The notes: generated by a model not told the origin, from the letters alone. Counted from the first letter of the stretch, positions 46,033 to 56,465 are shown. The stretch is DNA of 64,000 nucleotides from Patella vulgata (GCF_932274485.2 NC_065882.2:74302767-74366766), one strand, 5' to 3'. Numbers and translations: made by a program.

Positions 46033-46212
46033 GATTTAATAAAAACTGTTCGTGTCTGAGAATCTTTACATCTTTAATAAACACTTTTCGTAGGTGAGAA
46101 TCATTACATCTTCAAAAAAAAAACGTTCGTGGGTTAGAAGCATTACATCTTCAATAAAAATTGTTCGTGGGTGAGAAGCATCACATCTTTAAATAAAACA
46201 CTGTTCGTGGAC
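46033..46212. repeat. tandem repeat, about 45 bp unit, four copies
   Basis: Units contain ACTGTTCGTG, GGTGAGAA, CATTACATCTT and AATAAA. Diverged. Confidence 0.85.
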
Positions 46213-46639
46213 AACATTAAGTTCAGATCAACCAAGACGATTATGTCAGGGGAATGTCAACAACTTCGGCACGAAAGATTTTCGTCGCTCACGAAAAACA
46301 AATTACCACAGCCGAGGCAATGCTTTGACAATCGATCGAAGAACCGGAGTAAATGGTAGCGCTTTTCGGGGTATCCTTTAGTGAAGCAAGTATGTCCTAA
46401 GTCAACATGGACATAAACTCTTTCATACTTGAGGAGCATCTAATTGATCTAGTAAATTTGGTCTTTTCACCGTCTTGACGGACAGTAATCTAGTTAGCGA
46501 TTGTTTAAACTGCCAGTCAACCAGTCGGTCATCACGGGTCTGCTCGACTCCAATAGGATTCTACAAAAACTACACCAAGCGATGCTTATATGGGCGTATT
46601 GATATAATAAAATTTGATCTTATCTGATTATCTGTACTT
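46213..46639. other. no recognisable feature
   Basis: Noncoding sequence. Confidence 0.45.
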
Positions 46640-47545
46640 TAGTAAATAGAAAATTATATAAATAACTTATAAACTTGTATTATTGAGTTCACTAAATTGA
46701 CTGACGATTTGTTATAAATTATATAATGAACTTATAACCGTATAATATTGTGCTTTCTAAATGGTTTATTTAATATTATATGTTGAAGTTATAATATTAT
46801 TGTTTGCTGATTAGTTTGAAACTGTATAATGAAGTTACAATCATATATAAGTGTGTTATAAATTGTATATTATAACCGTATAATATTGGGCTTCCTAAAT
46901 GGTTTATTTTATATTTTATGTTGAAGTTATAATATTATTGTTTGGCGATTTGTTTAAAACTGTATAATGAAGTTACAATCCTATATAAATGTGTTGTAAA
47001 TTAAATGATGAACTTATAACCGTATAATACTGAGCTTCCTAAATATCTAAAAGTTATAATATTATTGTTTGACGATTTGTTTAAAACTGTATAATAAGTT
47101 ACAATCATATATAATTGTGTTCCCAAAAACAACAGAATGACGTTATAATCTCATTTTATTGTGTTCTCCAAAATTACAAAATAACGTTATAATCTCATAT
47201 TATTGTATTCTCTAAATACGAAATGACATTAGAATCTTATATTATTGTGTTCTCTACATACAGAATGACGCTATAATCCTATATTATTGTGTTCTCTTAA
47301 TACATAAGGACGTTATAAGCTTATACTAATGTATTCTCTAAACACAGAATGACGTTATAATCTTATATTATTGTGTTCCCTAAATACACGATGTCGTTAT
47401 AATCTTAAGTTATTGTGTTCTCCAAATTAACTTAATGACGTTATAATCTAAATACATAATGACGTTATACTCTAAATACATAATGACGTTATAATCCAAT
47501 ATTATTATTATTGGGTTCTATCAATACATAATATCGTTATAATGT
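46640..47545. repeat. AT-rich satellite, two unit types
   Basis: Left part (to about 47110): three to four units of about 120-130 bp with AACTTATAACCGTATAATA, GGTTTATTT, GAAGTTATAATATTATTG and AAACTGTATAATGAAG. Right part: about eight units of 50-60 bp with AATGACGTTATAATC and TATTATTGTGTTCTC. Both share GTTATAATxTTATTATTG, so the short unit probably arose from part of the long one. Confidence 0.88.
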
Positions 47546-47761
47546 TATTGAAGTTTTTAAATCGTTGGTTTTACTACTGCATTTACTAATTTTCAGAAAT
47601 ACATTTGTTCATGTTTTTGTTTACGTTTGGTTGTTTTCGTTTAGATGTTTACGTTTAGTAATATAATACTATGGCGCCATTTTAAACACTAATAAAGGAA
47701 AGAGAAAAGTCCCAAAAATTCAAAATTATATCTAACAAACAAGAGACAATATTCGTGCTGG

Positions 47762-48140
47762 GACCTATTTTTTCGAATTTCGACTGTCGCGAGATCTTTT
47801 ACGTGCACAACAATAGCTCTCGGTTTCTTCATCCCACCGAACGTTTAGATGCTGCCAGGTCCCCGGTCTTGCACCACTGACAAAGGGGGAAACAGGGGTT
47901 GAAATATAACCCCAAATCCTATCTGTTATCCCCCTTGTCAATGGTGCAGGACGGAGGCCCTGACAAGGACAAAATCTAGTCGTTCGTCGGATGGGACAAA
48001 AACCGAGGTCTCGTGTAACTATGGGCTTGCACGTAAAAGAACCCTTGCCATTTGAAAATCGAAATAAAAGAGTAGGCGTATGTTCGTCTTCATTAGCCCG
48101 GTCGGTGTAGAACGGTAAACCTTGTTGCATTTCATTTCAT
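47762..48140. mobile_element. two SINE-A copies head to head
   Basis: Minus-strand piece 47762-47900 (TTTCGACTGTCGCGAG, ACGTGCACAACAATAGC, GCACCACTGACAAAGG) then plus-strand piece 47930-48140 (CCCCTTGTCAATGGTGCAGG, ACGTAAAAGAACCC, CATTAGCCCGGTCGG, CATTTCATTTCAT). Neither has a tRNA head. The 121-codon minus frame is a SINE reading. Confidence 0.82.
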
Positions 48141-48887
48141 CTGTAATCGCGTACAGAAAAGGGGAAGTAAAAATAATATAGCCACGAGTTTGTACTACTT
48201 GTCAGGCGTTGCTACAGAATGTAACAAGGGTCACAGATTGTGGCTACAAGATCATGCTGTGAAGCTTCTTTGTTTTATAGTAGGCCTATAATCTCTTGTT
48301 TACCCACCTTCGATTTGGACATTCCTTTCTATCTTAAATCAATTTGAAGTAATTTTGAGCGCCACGGGTTGGGGGTTAGAACAGTGGCCTTTCTATAGAC
48401 AAACTCGCGACTGTAGTTCTTTCTGCTAGACGGTGGGAAATGGCGGGCATGTCTTAAACAAATTGACTTTTAAAACTGGTTGTCTTTCTCAATGAAACAA
48501 TAAAATCAATCGATATCGTAGTAAATATGGCTCCTCGCAAATTTTGAACTTTTATTGGATATTTTTAAAGACACATGGTTAACATACAGCAAATTATATA
48601 TGTCACTAATTAACGTTCAAGACGTTCCAGCTAATTCGCATTGATTGCTACGTTTGAGTGCCAAAGTGCTTCTGTATTCTTGCACTAGAAATGCAAAAGT
48701 ACAACATCAGTTTGTTAGCTATGCCTTACCTTGAGCCGTATATTATATACGGCCCATGGTCTTACACGAGGAGTGGTAACGGGTGTTCTAAAAAGAGTTA
48801 CAATGTCGCCTCTTGCACGACAGCCACTACTATAAGAAGTTTTGGAAAGGAAGTAGAATATATGCGTCAGTTTTACTCGTTAAATCA
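48141..48887. other. no recognisable gene
   Basis: Noncoding. An 89-codon plus-strand frame (48658-48927) runs into MITE-2 and has no motif. Confidence 0.5.
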
Positions 48888-49190
48888 TTCGGCCACTTTC
48901 AAAAGTGAGATTAGATCTATATCATAAGGCCAACTTTAGGATTGGTCAAAGTTCACGAGATGGAAACATGGCTAGCGCTAATCCCAAACCTAACCCTGGA
49001 CCTCGAATGCTTACCCTAACCCTAAGCTACAATCTCGCCAACAATCTCTCCCCCAAATTCTTAAACCTAACCTAAAATCTCGCCAACAATCACATCACGT
49101 GTCCTAACCTTATTTAGATCTCAGCGACCTTGACGAAAATTGAGCTGGCCTTAACAACCAGATTTAGCCCTTTTGAAAGCGTCCCACTTA
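48888..49190. mobile_element. MITE-2, longer copy, reverse orientation
   Basis: Inverted ends ACTTTCAAAAGTGAG plus TTAGATCTATATC and AAATCTGGTTGTTAAGGCC (complement) enclose AACCTAACCCTGGACC, ACCCTAACCCTAAGC and TCGCCAACAATCACATCACG, with CTCAGCGACCTTGACGAAAA near the right end. It matches the copy at 35636 in reverse but has longer arms; the interior is the CCCTAA strand here. Confidence 0.75.
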
Positions 49191-49447
49191 CTATCTTTTT
49201 GAACTTGTAATAATCAGCATATCATTTTGAACTCATTCACTTGAGTAGTGTGTTGACACAAATATCGGCGTTTAAACACAAAGTTCAAGGTTATACTATC
49301 TAAACAGAATGACATTTATATATAACGATTTCGGGGATCCCAATGAACCTTTCACAGTCGTCAACCACTATATAAAGATGATATTGACTTGTTGATCAAC
49401 ATAAATTGAAGATTAGTCTGTTAGGGGGATATGGTGTATCCTCATCA
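49191..49447. other. no recognisable feature
   Basis: Noncoding sequence. Confidence 0.4.
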
Positions 49448-49602
49448 ATAGGGGGCAAGGGGTCTATTGGCTTGCGAGTGCGCTTTAGATCATAAGGTAT
49501 GCCGTTGAGTTAAGTGTTGTGGTTTCGATCTCAAACGGTTGTATGTGACAAGAGGCACGGTCACATGTCTAACCTCGTGGGTTTCCTCAGGGTTCGCTGT
49601 AC
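49448..49602 (+). mobile_element. SINE-B head half, diverged
   Basis: GAGTGCGCTTTAGATCATAAGG, CCGTTGAGTTAAGTG, TGTGGTTTCGATCTC, CAAGAGGCACGGTCAC and CCTCGTGGGTTTCCTC. The 3' half is missing. Confidence 0.75.
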
Positions 49603-49629
49603 AAGGAACCTAGTCAAACAAACAACTAA

Positions 49630-50090
49630 ATAAAAGTATAGTACCATAGTTATGACCATTTGTATTTAAAAAGAAACTAAATGCAAATAACAAAGGTAAA
49701 GGTCATATATTTTATATAAACAACTAAAGTGAGAAGCCATGGTTGTTGTTCTTCTCGTGTGGGGGTGGGGTGGGAGGGGGGGGGGGGGGTAATGGTCATT
49801 TGTTGTTTTAAAAAATAAAATAAATGAAAGTAAAATAGTATTTAACGGTTATTTGTTTTGTTTTGTTTTGTTTTTCGAACAACTAACTGGTGGAAATAAG
49901 GTACCAAGTTAGTAGTTATTTTTTAAAAACAATAAACCAAGTGTTTTAATAGGATTTTGTTTATAAAACGAAACTAATGAAAGTCATCATCTGTTTTTAA
50001 CAAAAACAAAATGAAAGTAAGTTATCAAGGTAATGGTCATTTTTATTAAAAAGAAACTAAACGAAAGTAAAATACCAAACAGGGTACTGA
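49630..50090. repeat. loose degenerate repeat tract
   Basis: Repeated AAAGAAACTAAA, AATGAAAGTAAAATA and GGTAATGGTCATTT at irregular spacing, with a long G run at about 49770-49788. Probably an old tandem array. Confidence 0.5.
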
Positions 50091-50654
50091 GTCAAACCGC
50101 GACACCAGAACTAAACTCCAAGTAAACAAAGATGACCTCAAAGTTCAATATTTGAACATGATAGGTAAAAACTCCCCAGTATGTAGCCACAAATTATCAT
50201 CCTCTTTGTTCTCTCCTTTGATGGCCGAAAAATGAAAACGAAGAAAACACACGGCCATATTTTGGCGAGTGGCAAGAATGGTTTACCATCTGTGTATAAT
50301 AAGTATTTTGTTAAAAGAAAAACACAGATAAAATATACGTGGATTAAATTTCGTCTCTCGATATCCTTAAACTGCCTGTAAAAACAGTTATCACAAGGCA
50401 AATTATAACATTCTGTAATATTATTTTTTTTAAAGCCGTCATCACATATGTTTTCAAAGCTTATTTGCATTAAACCGAAGAAATCTTCGGGGTTTCCTCC
50501 ACCTCAAATATTTTATCAATTTATGCAGATTTATTTCGAGAGATTTCCCTTGATGAACTCGTTGATAAGAATCATTTTTAAGTAAATAGAAAGTAAATTA
50601 AAGGCAAAAAATAAATATAATAAATAAACAAAGGTATGATTTATGACTTATAAA
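50091..50654. other. no recognisable gene
   Basis: A 110-codon minus-strand frame (50138-50470) is Phe-, Ile- and Lys-rich with no motif. I do not call it. Confidence 0.45.
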
Positions 50655-50812
50655 ACAGAGATCTAGATTTCATGTCAGGATTTTTTTTAAAATGAAATTT
50701 GAGCCCTACAAAATAATGATCTAGATTTCGTTTCGTTTATTTTATGACAAAATTTGAGCTATATATAAAATATGAAACGAAATATAACCCTTTTTAACAA
50801 CTGATAGGATTA
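50655..50812. mobile_element. MITE-1, diverged, left half duplicated
   Basis: GATCTAGATTTC occurs at about 50660 and 50729. The second is followed by GTTTCGTTTATTTTATGAC, AAAATTTGAGCTATA and TGAAACGAAATATAACCC, the MITE-1 pattern. Confidence 0.6.
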
Positions 50813-50899
50813 ATTTCCGATATTGCTTCTTTTTGATGTTGGTGATTTCATATTTTATTTTTTGCTATCTTTTATTTTTTGCTATCTCCATACACTACT

Positions 50900-50958
50900 G
50901 AAATGAAATGAGGCTTAACGTCCTACTGTTCTGCTCCGACTGGGCTAATGAAGACGAG
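50900..50958 (-). mobile_element. SINE-A 3' end only
   Basis: TGAAATGAAATGAGGCTTAACG, TACTGTTCTGCTCCGACTGG and CTAATGAAGACG. A very short 5'-truncated copy. Confidence 0.8.
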
Positions 50959-51639
50959 AAAATAGCAACTAAAATACTGATAAATTAAGCATGAGCTAAG
51001 TTACCAGGCAATCATACGCCGAACAGCAGCTTTGTCATCCTCTCTCACAGTTTGACATAGTAATAGTATATGCAGGGCCCCTTTAAAAGTTTAGGTGTCC
51101 CATCTTTGCCGCACATTATGTTTTTTAAAGGCTAAACACTGATTTTGTTGGAAGTGTCATTACAATAAATATATATTTAATTGTATCGACCATCGACATC
51201 TTGATTCTTCTGAGTGGTTGTGCAGGTAGGGGCTCTGGTGAATTGTCTTTGTCAAGGGGCCTATAATGTTGTTAATAAGGCCCTGGATACTAACTTTGAC
51301 CATGAACTTTGTATTTTAAACTAGCGCACCTGTATAATATATAATACCCTACCAAAGAAATAGCAATACAGAAAATTAAAAATCAATAAGTAACAAATAC
51401 AAAGTCAAATACAAAGAATTCTAGCTTACTAATAATAAACACCTGTGGTTATTGAACAACATTGTAGCGGGGATTTTCATAAAGACGTCGAAAAAGAAAT
51501 TGAAGCAACAGGATAAATCAGCTTTCGTTGTTATAAAATAGGCTACATATTATGAACACATGATGCCAAATATATACACAGCCACATGATTCCCATGGAC
51601 ATGGAACCGAGCCGAGCTGGGAACCAAACCGAACACAAA
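50959..51639. other. no recognisable feature
   Basis: AT-rich noncoding sequence. Confidence 0.45.
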
Positions 51640-51742
51640 ACCTATTACAATTCAACATTAGTCAGAGGCAAATTCCTCATTTGTTAAACGAACCCAATAT
51701 AATCCACGGGCACGCGATACAATTCCATTCATGTTTGTTATG
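51640..51742. repeat. motif shared with both esterase 3' flanks
   Basis: AACGAACCCAATATAATCCA then GGCACGCGATACAATTCCAT resembles 57385-57425 (downstream of the first esterase) and 62105-62150 (downstream of the second). It could be the 3' flank of a lost esterase copy or an unrelated dispersed repeat. Confidence 0.5.
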
Positions 51743-51768
51743 GTAATTGAAATACCAGGATCTTATCG

Positions 51769-52087
51769 AATGAAATGGGGTTTAACGTCCTACTGTTCTG
51801 CTCCTATACTGGGCTAATGAAGACGGGCATACGCCATAAAGTGTGCTCGGAGGGAAATTTTGCCCGGGCAGCGGCACTATCGCCTACTCGTATATCGAAT
51901 TCCAACTGCCAAGGGATCTTTTACGTGCATTCTAATGCATACACGGGACCTCGGTTTTTCGTCTCATCCGAAGGACTAGACAGCTGTCCTTGTCAGGCCC
52001 TCTGTTCTGCACCACTGACAAGGGGAACCACGTAGGAAAATCCAGATGAACTTTCTCGGCCAATGCAGGGATCGAACACAGGTACTT
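51769..52087 (-). mobile_element. SINE-A, nearly full length, TATA-variant subtype
   Basis: AATGAAATGGGGTTTAACG, then CTGCTCCTATACTGGGC (where most copies read CTCCGACTGGGC), TTGCCCGGGCAGCGGC, AAGGGATCTTTTACGTGC, CTGACAAGGGGAACCACG, TTTCTCGGCCAATGCAGG. The last part of the head is missing. Confidence 0.9.
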
Positions 52088-52777
52088 ATCAGTGACCTAT
52101 TCAAACCCTTTAATTAAACGACAACAGTACGTCGAAAACTTCGAAGAAATACGTGAACATGTACCCTTCCTGGCCACACCATTTTTTCGAAAAATGGGTT
52201 TCCGGAAGTGACGATATAAACGACAACACTGTCAGGTTTAATTGTTTGGGATATCGCAGACAATCGACATCAACAGTCGCAGCTGTCTTAAATCTGAAAA
52301 GAATGCATTAACATGCCCTTCTCCATTTTAATTTTTGAAAAATGGCTTCCTAAAGGTTACACAATAAATAACCGGGCAATATTATTGAGAAATGCCTGAC
52401 TACAATGACATGCATACTACATCTGTTAAAATAAGTACTCTGAAATCAACACGTTGTCAAGGTTGTAATAATTGCACCAAAAATCACGATGACTTGCATA
52501 TATCAAAAAGTAGACCAAATAGACATTATGCGTTATATAAAACGGGGTTTTACATAGGCTAAGCCTGTTCCCCAATCCCATTCAGAAAACCTGAATAAAA
52601 ATATTGTTTAAAAGAAAAATATAAAACGTAATAGCCAAGATTGTGCTAGATTTCAAGCACTCTATAAATTTATTACCAATATAATCTCTAAGCAGTGACA
52701 CTGACGGGTTTTTTTTTCTCGAATATTGTGGGATGAGAGACGACTGGTCTCCAAGCCCTACGGTACACCATCTTGTT
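52088..52777. other. no recognisable feature
   Basis: Noncoding AT-rich sequence. Confidence 0.45.
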
Positions 52778-53110
52778 GTTCTTCTTGGCGATGCTCACTG
52801 AAAATAGCCCAAGGCTCCGCCAATACAAGTACAATCGATATGATGATTGAGCATTGATTGGCCGAATTCAATATCACGTCATACAATACCAAAATGGACT
52901 GGTCGAAAACAACGAAATATATTTCTATGGCCACCAGGCACTCACTACGGCACTCATATTCTTGGTCTTCTTGGCGTCGACGCTCTTCGAAAAAATGCCT
53001 AAGGTTTGGCAAATTCAAGTACAGTCGTACTTGTTTTAAAAGTTTTCCTGTAGCATGTCAAAAATTAGTAAGCACGTCATAAAACATTGCTATATACGGA
53101 TGTTGTTATT
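52778..53110. repeat. diverged tandem duplication, about 190 bp unit
   Basis: GTTCTTCTTGGCGATGCTC with AATACAAGTACAATCG (52778-52838) recurs as GTCTTCTTGGCGTCGACGCTC with AATTCAAGTACAGTCG (52967-53030). The overlapping frames here (61-86 codons) have no recognised motif. Confidence 0.65.
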
Positions 53111-53276
53111 TCTGGAATCATTTACTGCAATAACTAGCATAAAACAGTATTTAAATTATGGCTCTTCAATCATTCTGACGGCCTGCTTCTATCATATCAT
53201 CCTTCATAATGACAGAATTAATTTCTAATTCCTACCGTGACATAACACCAGATGTTTCTTATAATTAGGGGAGGGG

Positions 53277-53418
53277 AAGGGGTATCGAGTGGTCTAACGG
53301 TCCGTCATTGAGGCAAATGACGTGGTTGCAATCCACAGATTTCTTCCAATAGCTAAAGATCCCTAATAATCTAGTTTGTGTCGAATAGAAGTCTCTCTCT
53401 CTCTCTCTCTCTCTCTCA
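53277..53418 (+). mobile_element. SINE-B, internally deleted
   Basis: Head GTATCGAGTGGTCTAACGG, TCCGTCATTGAGGC, CGTGGTTGCAATCC, then AATCTAGTTTGTGTCGAATAG and a (CT)n tail at 53391-53416. Confidence 0.75.
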
Positions 53419-53439
53419 TAATTTTGGAGGTCAGGTGTT

Positions 53440-53735
53440 CGTCCAGATTTTCCGACGTGGTTTCCCCTTGTCAGTGGTGCAGAACGGAGGGCCTGGCAAG
53501 GACAGCTGTCTAGTCCTTCGGAGGAGACGAAAAACCGAGGTCCCGTGTATATATTGGAATGCACGTAAAAGATCCCCTGACAGTTGGAATTCGATATAAG
53601 AGTAGGCGATAGTGCCGCTGCCCGGGCAAAATTTCCCTCATAGCACACTGTATGGCGTATGCCCGTCTTCATTAGCCCAGTATAGGAGCAGAACAGTAGG
53701 ACGTTAAACCCCATTTCATTTCATTTCATTTCTCT
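53440..53735 (+). mobile_element. SINE-A, TATA-variant subtype, just upstream of first esterase
   Basis: Runs from GTCCAGATTTTCCGACGTGG to the AGGACGTTAAACCCC end and four CATTT repeats. It carries CCCAGTATAGGAGC, the same variant as the copy at 51769. Its right 190 bp (from 53545) recurs at 58608 ahead of the second esterase, as part of the copied block. Confidence 0.92.
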
Positions 53736-54234
53736 CATAATTTCAGCTGTATCAGCATGTATCAGTAATTGTGACACCCCCCTACCACGCTACGGATCGA
53801 ATATCGTGGAGTCTCTATTGTCACGATAGACTAAAGCGAAGTAGGTCAAGCTGAACTTTAGTATATAATAAACCTAATATGATACAGTCTATATTGTAAA
53901 CACCAACATAAGAGAAAAATAGGTCATGTCGAACAAATAATTATAATATATACAAGAGTGCAAGTAGTTGTGATCACGTTAGAGCAGTTTGTAGTTATAA
54001 TTCTATGTTATTTTAACCGAACAGAAGATGAATATTGTAATATGTGGTTTGGTTTTAATAACCTATATAGTAAACTGTGTGGCAGCAGAACAAAGGACTG
54101 TTGATTCTAATGTAGGTAAGATAACGGGTGATATTCGTACAGTAAAAATTGGCCCTAATACAGCTGATATAACCACCTTTCTGGGGATACCGTATGCTGA
54201 ACCTCCCGTAGGAAATCTGAGATTTAGAAAACCT
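53545..54234 (+). repeat. donor of the copied block: SINE half, promoter, codons 1-69
   Basis: Matches 58608-59297 at a constant offset of 5063 bp with two visible mismatches (a C/T in the SINE tail and a synonymous C/T in codon 42). The SINE is longer here, continuing left to 53440, while in the other copy it is cut; this marks the present copy as the source. Confidence 0.9.
53736..54027 (+). promoter_or_regulatory. promoter and 5' leader of first esterase
   Basis: Lies between the SINE tail and the ATG. TATA-like stretches occur at about 53862-53870 (TATATAATA) and 53943-53953 (ATAATATATAC); the second, about 80 bp before the ATG, is the better placed. Two AGGTCA hexamers lie upstream: AGGTCAagcTGAACT at 53843-53857, an inverted pair with a 3-base spacer like a nuclear-receptor element, and a single AGGTCA at 53921-53926. 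CGAATATCG and GTCACGATAG are further short motifs. Start site and factors are inferred. Confidence 0.5.
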
Positions 54235-55559
54235 ATGAAGAAGGCGAAATTTGACAACACGTTTGTCGCTTCCGAATATGGGGCTTCTTGTACCCAGGTC
54301 CACGAAATGTACACTCCGGACAAAATGGACGAAGATTGTTTATTTTTAAATATTTATACCCCTGATATAACTGAAAGTGACACCAAATATCCGGTAATGA
54401 TTTTTATTCATGGTGGTGGTTTCGTTTTTGGAGACGGTAAATCGATGAACGGGGAGAAATTAACTGCATATGGAAAATTAGTCACGGTCAGTATCAACTA
54501 CCGGTTAGGACCTCTTGGTTTCCTCAACACTGGTGATGATGCTGTGGATACCAATAATGGTCTGAGAGATCAACATCTGGCCATTAAATGGGTGAAGGAC
54601 AATATTGAAAGTTTTGGTGGCGATTCTAATTCAATAACAATATTTGGAGAGTCAGCTGGCAGTGTCTGTGTGATGTACCAAACTATTTATCCAGAAAACG
54701 AAGGACTATTTCAAAGAGCAATCGCTGAAAGTGGTTCAGCCAATTCCTTCTGGGCAGTTACTCGTAATCCCAAAGAGAAATCCATATCGTTAGCAGAAAT
54801 TTTGGGCTGTCCGGAAACGTCGTCTTCTAAAGCGGTTGTTCAATGTCTTCGTGATTTCAAGAATACTACTCACATTGCCCTTGTCTCCAACGTAACTGGG
54901 GGTGGATTTGAATGTTGGGGCCCATCTCTGGATGATGATTTTGTCATTAAGGATAGAATAGACGCTCTTGATCACCCAACTGCCCAACAAAATTTAATTC
55001 CTTTTAAACATCTGGACCTTTTGATGGGAACTACTGATTACGATGGTGTAGTATTTTTATTATTTGGTGAAGTGGCTACATATTTCACAGAATTAGAAAG
55101 TGCATCAACTGTTGACGAAATTCAGCAAGCTAACAAAAAAATGATTTCATCGGTATTAAAAAATGTTTTCGGTAAAGACTTAGCATTAGAACTTTTGGAT
55201 GCTGTTATTTTTCTGTACAGCAACTACGAAGACCCATCAGATGAACTTTTACACAAGAAACAGATCGCAGACTTTGCAACAGACGTTGCTTTCTTTGTGT
55301 CCACAGCTACAGCACTTGAGAAACACGCTTACCAGAACACAGGCTCTAAGACTTACCAATACGAGTTCTGTGATCGCCACGACTTTCAGTCCAAAGATCC
55401 GTGGATTAAAGGGGCGTTACATGGCGATGAACTACTCTACGTTTTGGGAATGCCTGAAGAACTTGGGTTTTATTACGAAATTACAGACGAACAGTTCACT
55501 GCTAAATGGCCATTGGCAACAATGATGATGGACTATTGGACAAATTTCGCTAAAACGGG
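54028..55559 (+). CDS. secreted type-B carboxylesterase 1, exon 1
   Basis: Codes for residues 1-510 and two bases of codon 511 of a 575-residue alpha/beta-hydrolase. The family hydrolyses carboxylic esters through a Ser-His-acid triad. Residues 1-20 form a signal peptide (cleavage likely VAA/EQ), so the enzyme should be secreted. Seen: oxyanion HGGG at 128-131, EDCLFLNIY signature at 102-110, GESAG with Ser209, GTTDYDG with likely acid Asp339 (many relatives have Glu), His465 in LHGDELLYV, Cys pairs 88/114 and 261/273, possible N-glycosylation at Asn279 and Asn288. Tyr95 stands where cholinesterases have the choline-binding Trp, so I do not call it a cholinesterase. Donor GTAAGC starts at 55560. 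The ATG has A at -3 and is the only start giving the signal peptide. Natural substrate unknown. Confidence 0.95.
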
Positions 55560-55740
55560 GTAAGCAATCGTATGATATTGTAATTTTTAATTCATGCGAC
55601 AAATATGTGTTGGCTATCTGATCTGATCTTATTAAATGCAAAATGTGTTCTAGTGTTCTAGAATGAATAACATACCCGGCTACGCACTCCAAACTCGTCA
55701 CGCCTAAACGGGGCGACCACTTTCACTTTATTTCAGAAAT

Positions 55741-55943
55741 GAAAATGAACTGGGGTTTAACGCCATACCGTGTGCTATGAGGGAAATTTTGCCCGGGCAA
55801 CGGCACCATGGCCTACTCTTATATCGAATTCTCACTGCCAAGGGATCTTTTACGTGCATGCCAATGTATACACTGGACCTCAGTGTTTCGTCCCATCCAA
55901 ACAACTAGACAGCTATCCTTGTCAGGCCCTCCGTCCTGCACCA
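55741..55943 (-). mobile_element. SINE-A in the intron, with target duplication
   Basis: 5'-truncated copy from GGGGTTTAACGCC to CCTCCGTCCTGCACC, lacking the TTAGCCCAG block. ACTTTATTTCAGAAAT (55725-55740) and ACTTTATTTCAAGAAAT (55944-55960) are its target duplication. It is absent from the second gene, so it arrived after the two copies parted. Confidence 0.9.
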
Positions 55944-56199
55944 ACTTTATTTCAAGAAATAGACGTCAATGTGTCCTTTGATGACACGGGACCAAATTGA
56001 TTAGCTATATGAACATACTCAGTGCAAGCATACACTGTGCTTGCCACTACTTACTCTTAAATCTTCCCTAAGTGAAACGGTGGTCTGGGTATGAATTTAA
56101 AGGTAAGAAGCTATATACCCATATTTGTAAGCTATGTAGACCGAAATGGGCAGGCAATCGTATCGTTGCTATATGGTGATTGTGTTGATTCCGGGGGCT

Positions 56200-56420
56200 A
56201 GTGGGTGGAGGGGGTTGGATGGTTAGCACGTGCGCGCTGTATCATAAGGTCTGTCATTGAGTCAGCTGGTGTGGTTTCGATTCCCCGGTTGTAGTTGACA
56301 ACGAGTAGGGTCGCCTTACCAACCTCCTTGGTTTTCTCCGGGTCCTCCTGTTTATTGAAATAGAAATGAACCATATGTTAGTCCCGAAATGCCTAGTTTG
56401 TGTCGAGTGGACGTTAAACC

Positions 56421-56462
<42 letters not shown>
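56200..56462 (+). mobile_element. SINE-B in the intron, tail near the splice acceptor
   Basis: Head GGATGGTTAGCACGTGCGC, GTGTGGTTTCGATTCC, GGTTTTCTCCGGGTCCTCC, a 30-bp deletion, then TCCCGAAATGCCTAG and GTGGACGTTAAACCCC with a (CT)n tail at about 56424-56462. The tail ends some 36 bp before the AG of exon 2. Confidence 0.92.

Positions 56463-56465
<3 letters not shown>

Noticed and set aside
47765-48130. 121-codon minus-strand frame
   Set aside because: It lies wholly within two head-to-head SINE-A pieces.
1-53400. Autonomous LINE, DNA transposase or virus-like element
   Set aside because: I found no long reverse transcriptase, transposase, integrase or capsid frame and no paired long terminal repeats. 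Only short nonautonomous elements are visible.
53265-53714. 149-codon minus-strand frame upstream of the first esterase
   Set aside because: It reads SINE-A and a CT microsatellite (RERERERE-type run). Near-identical frames occur in the other SINE-A copies at 51775, 58505 and 16967.
54055-54323. Minus-strand frames opposite the esterase start (and 59126-59377, 55432-55701)
   Set aside because: They are antisense shadows of a gene with clear family motifs on the plus strand.
55199-55525. 108-codon plus-strand frame inside esterase exon 1
   Set aside because: It is an alternate frame of the coding exon, with no motif of its own.
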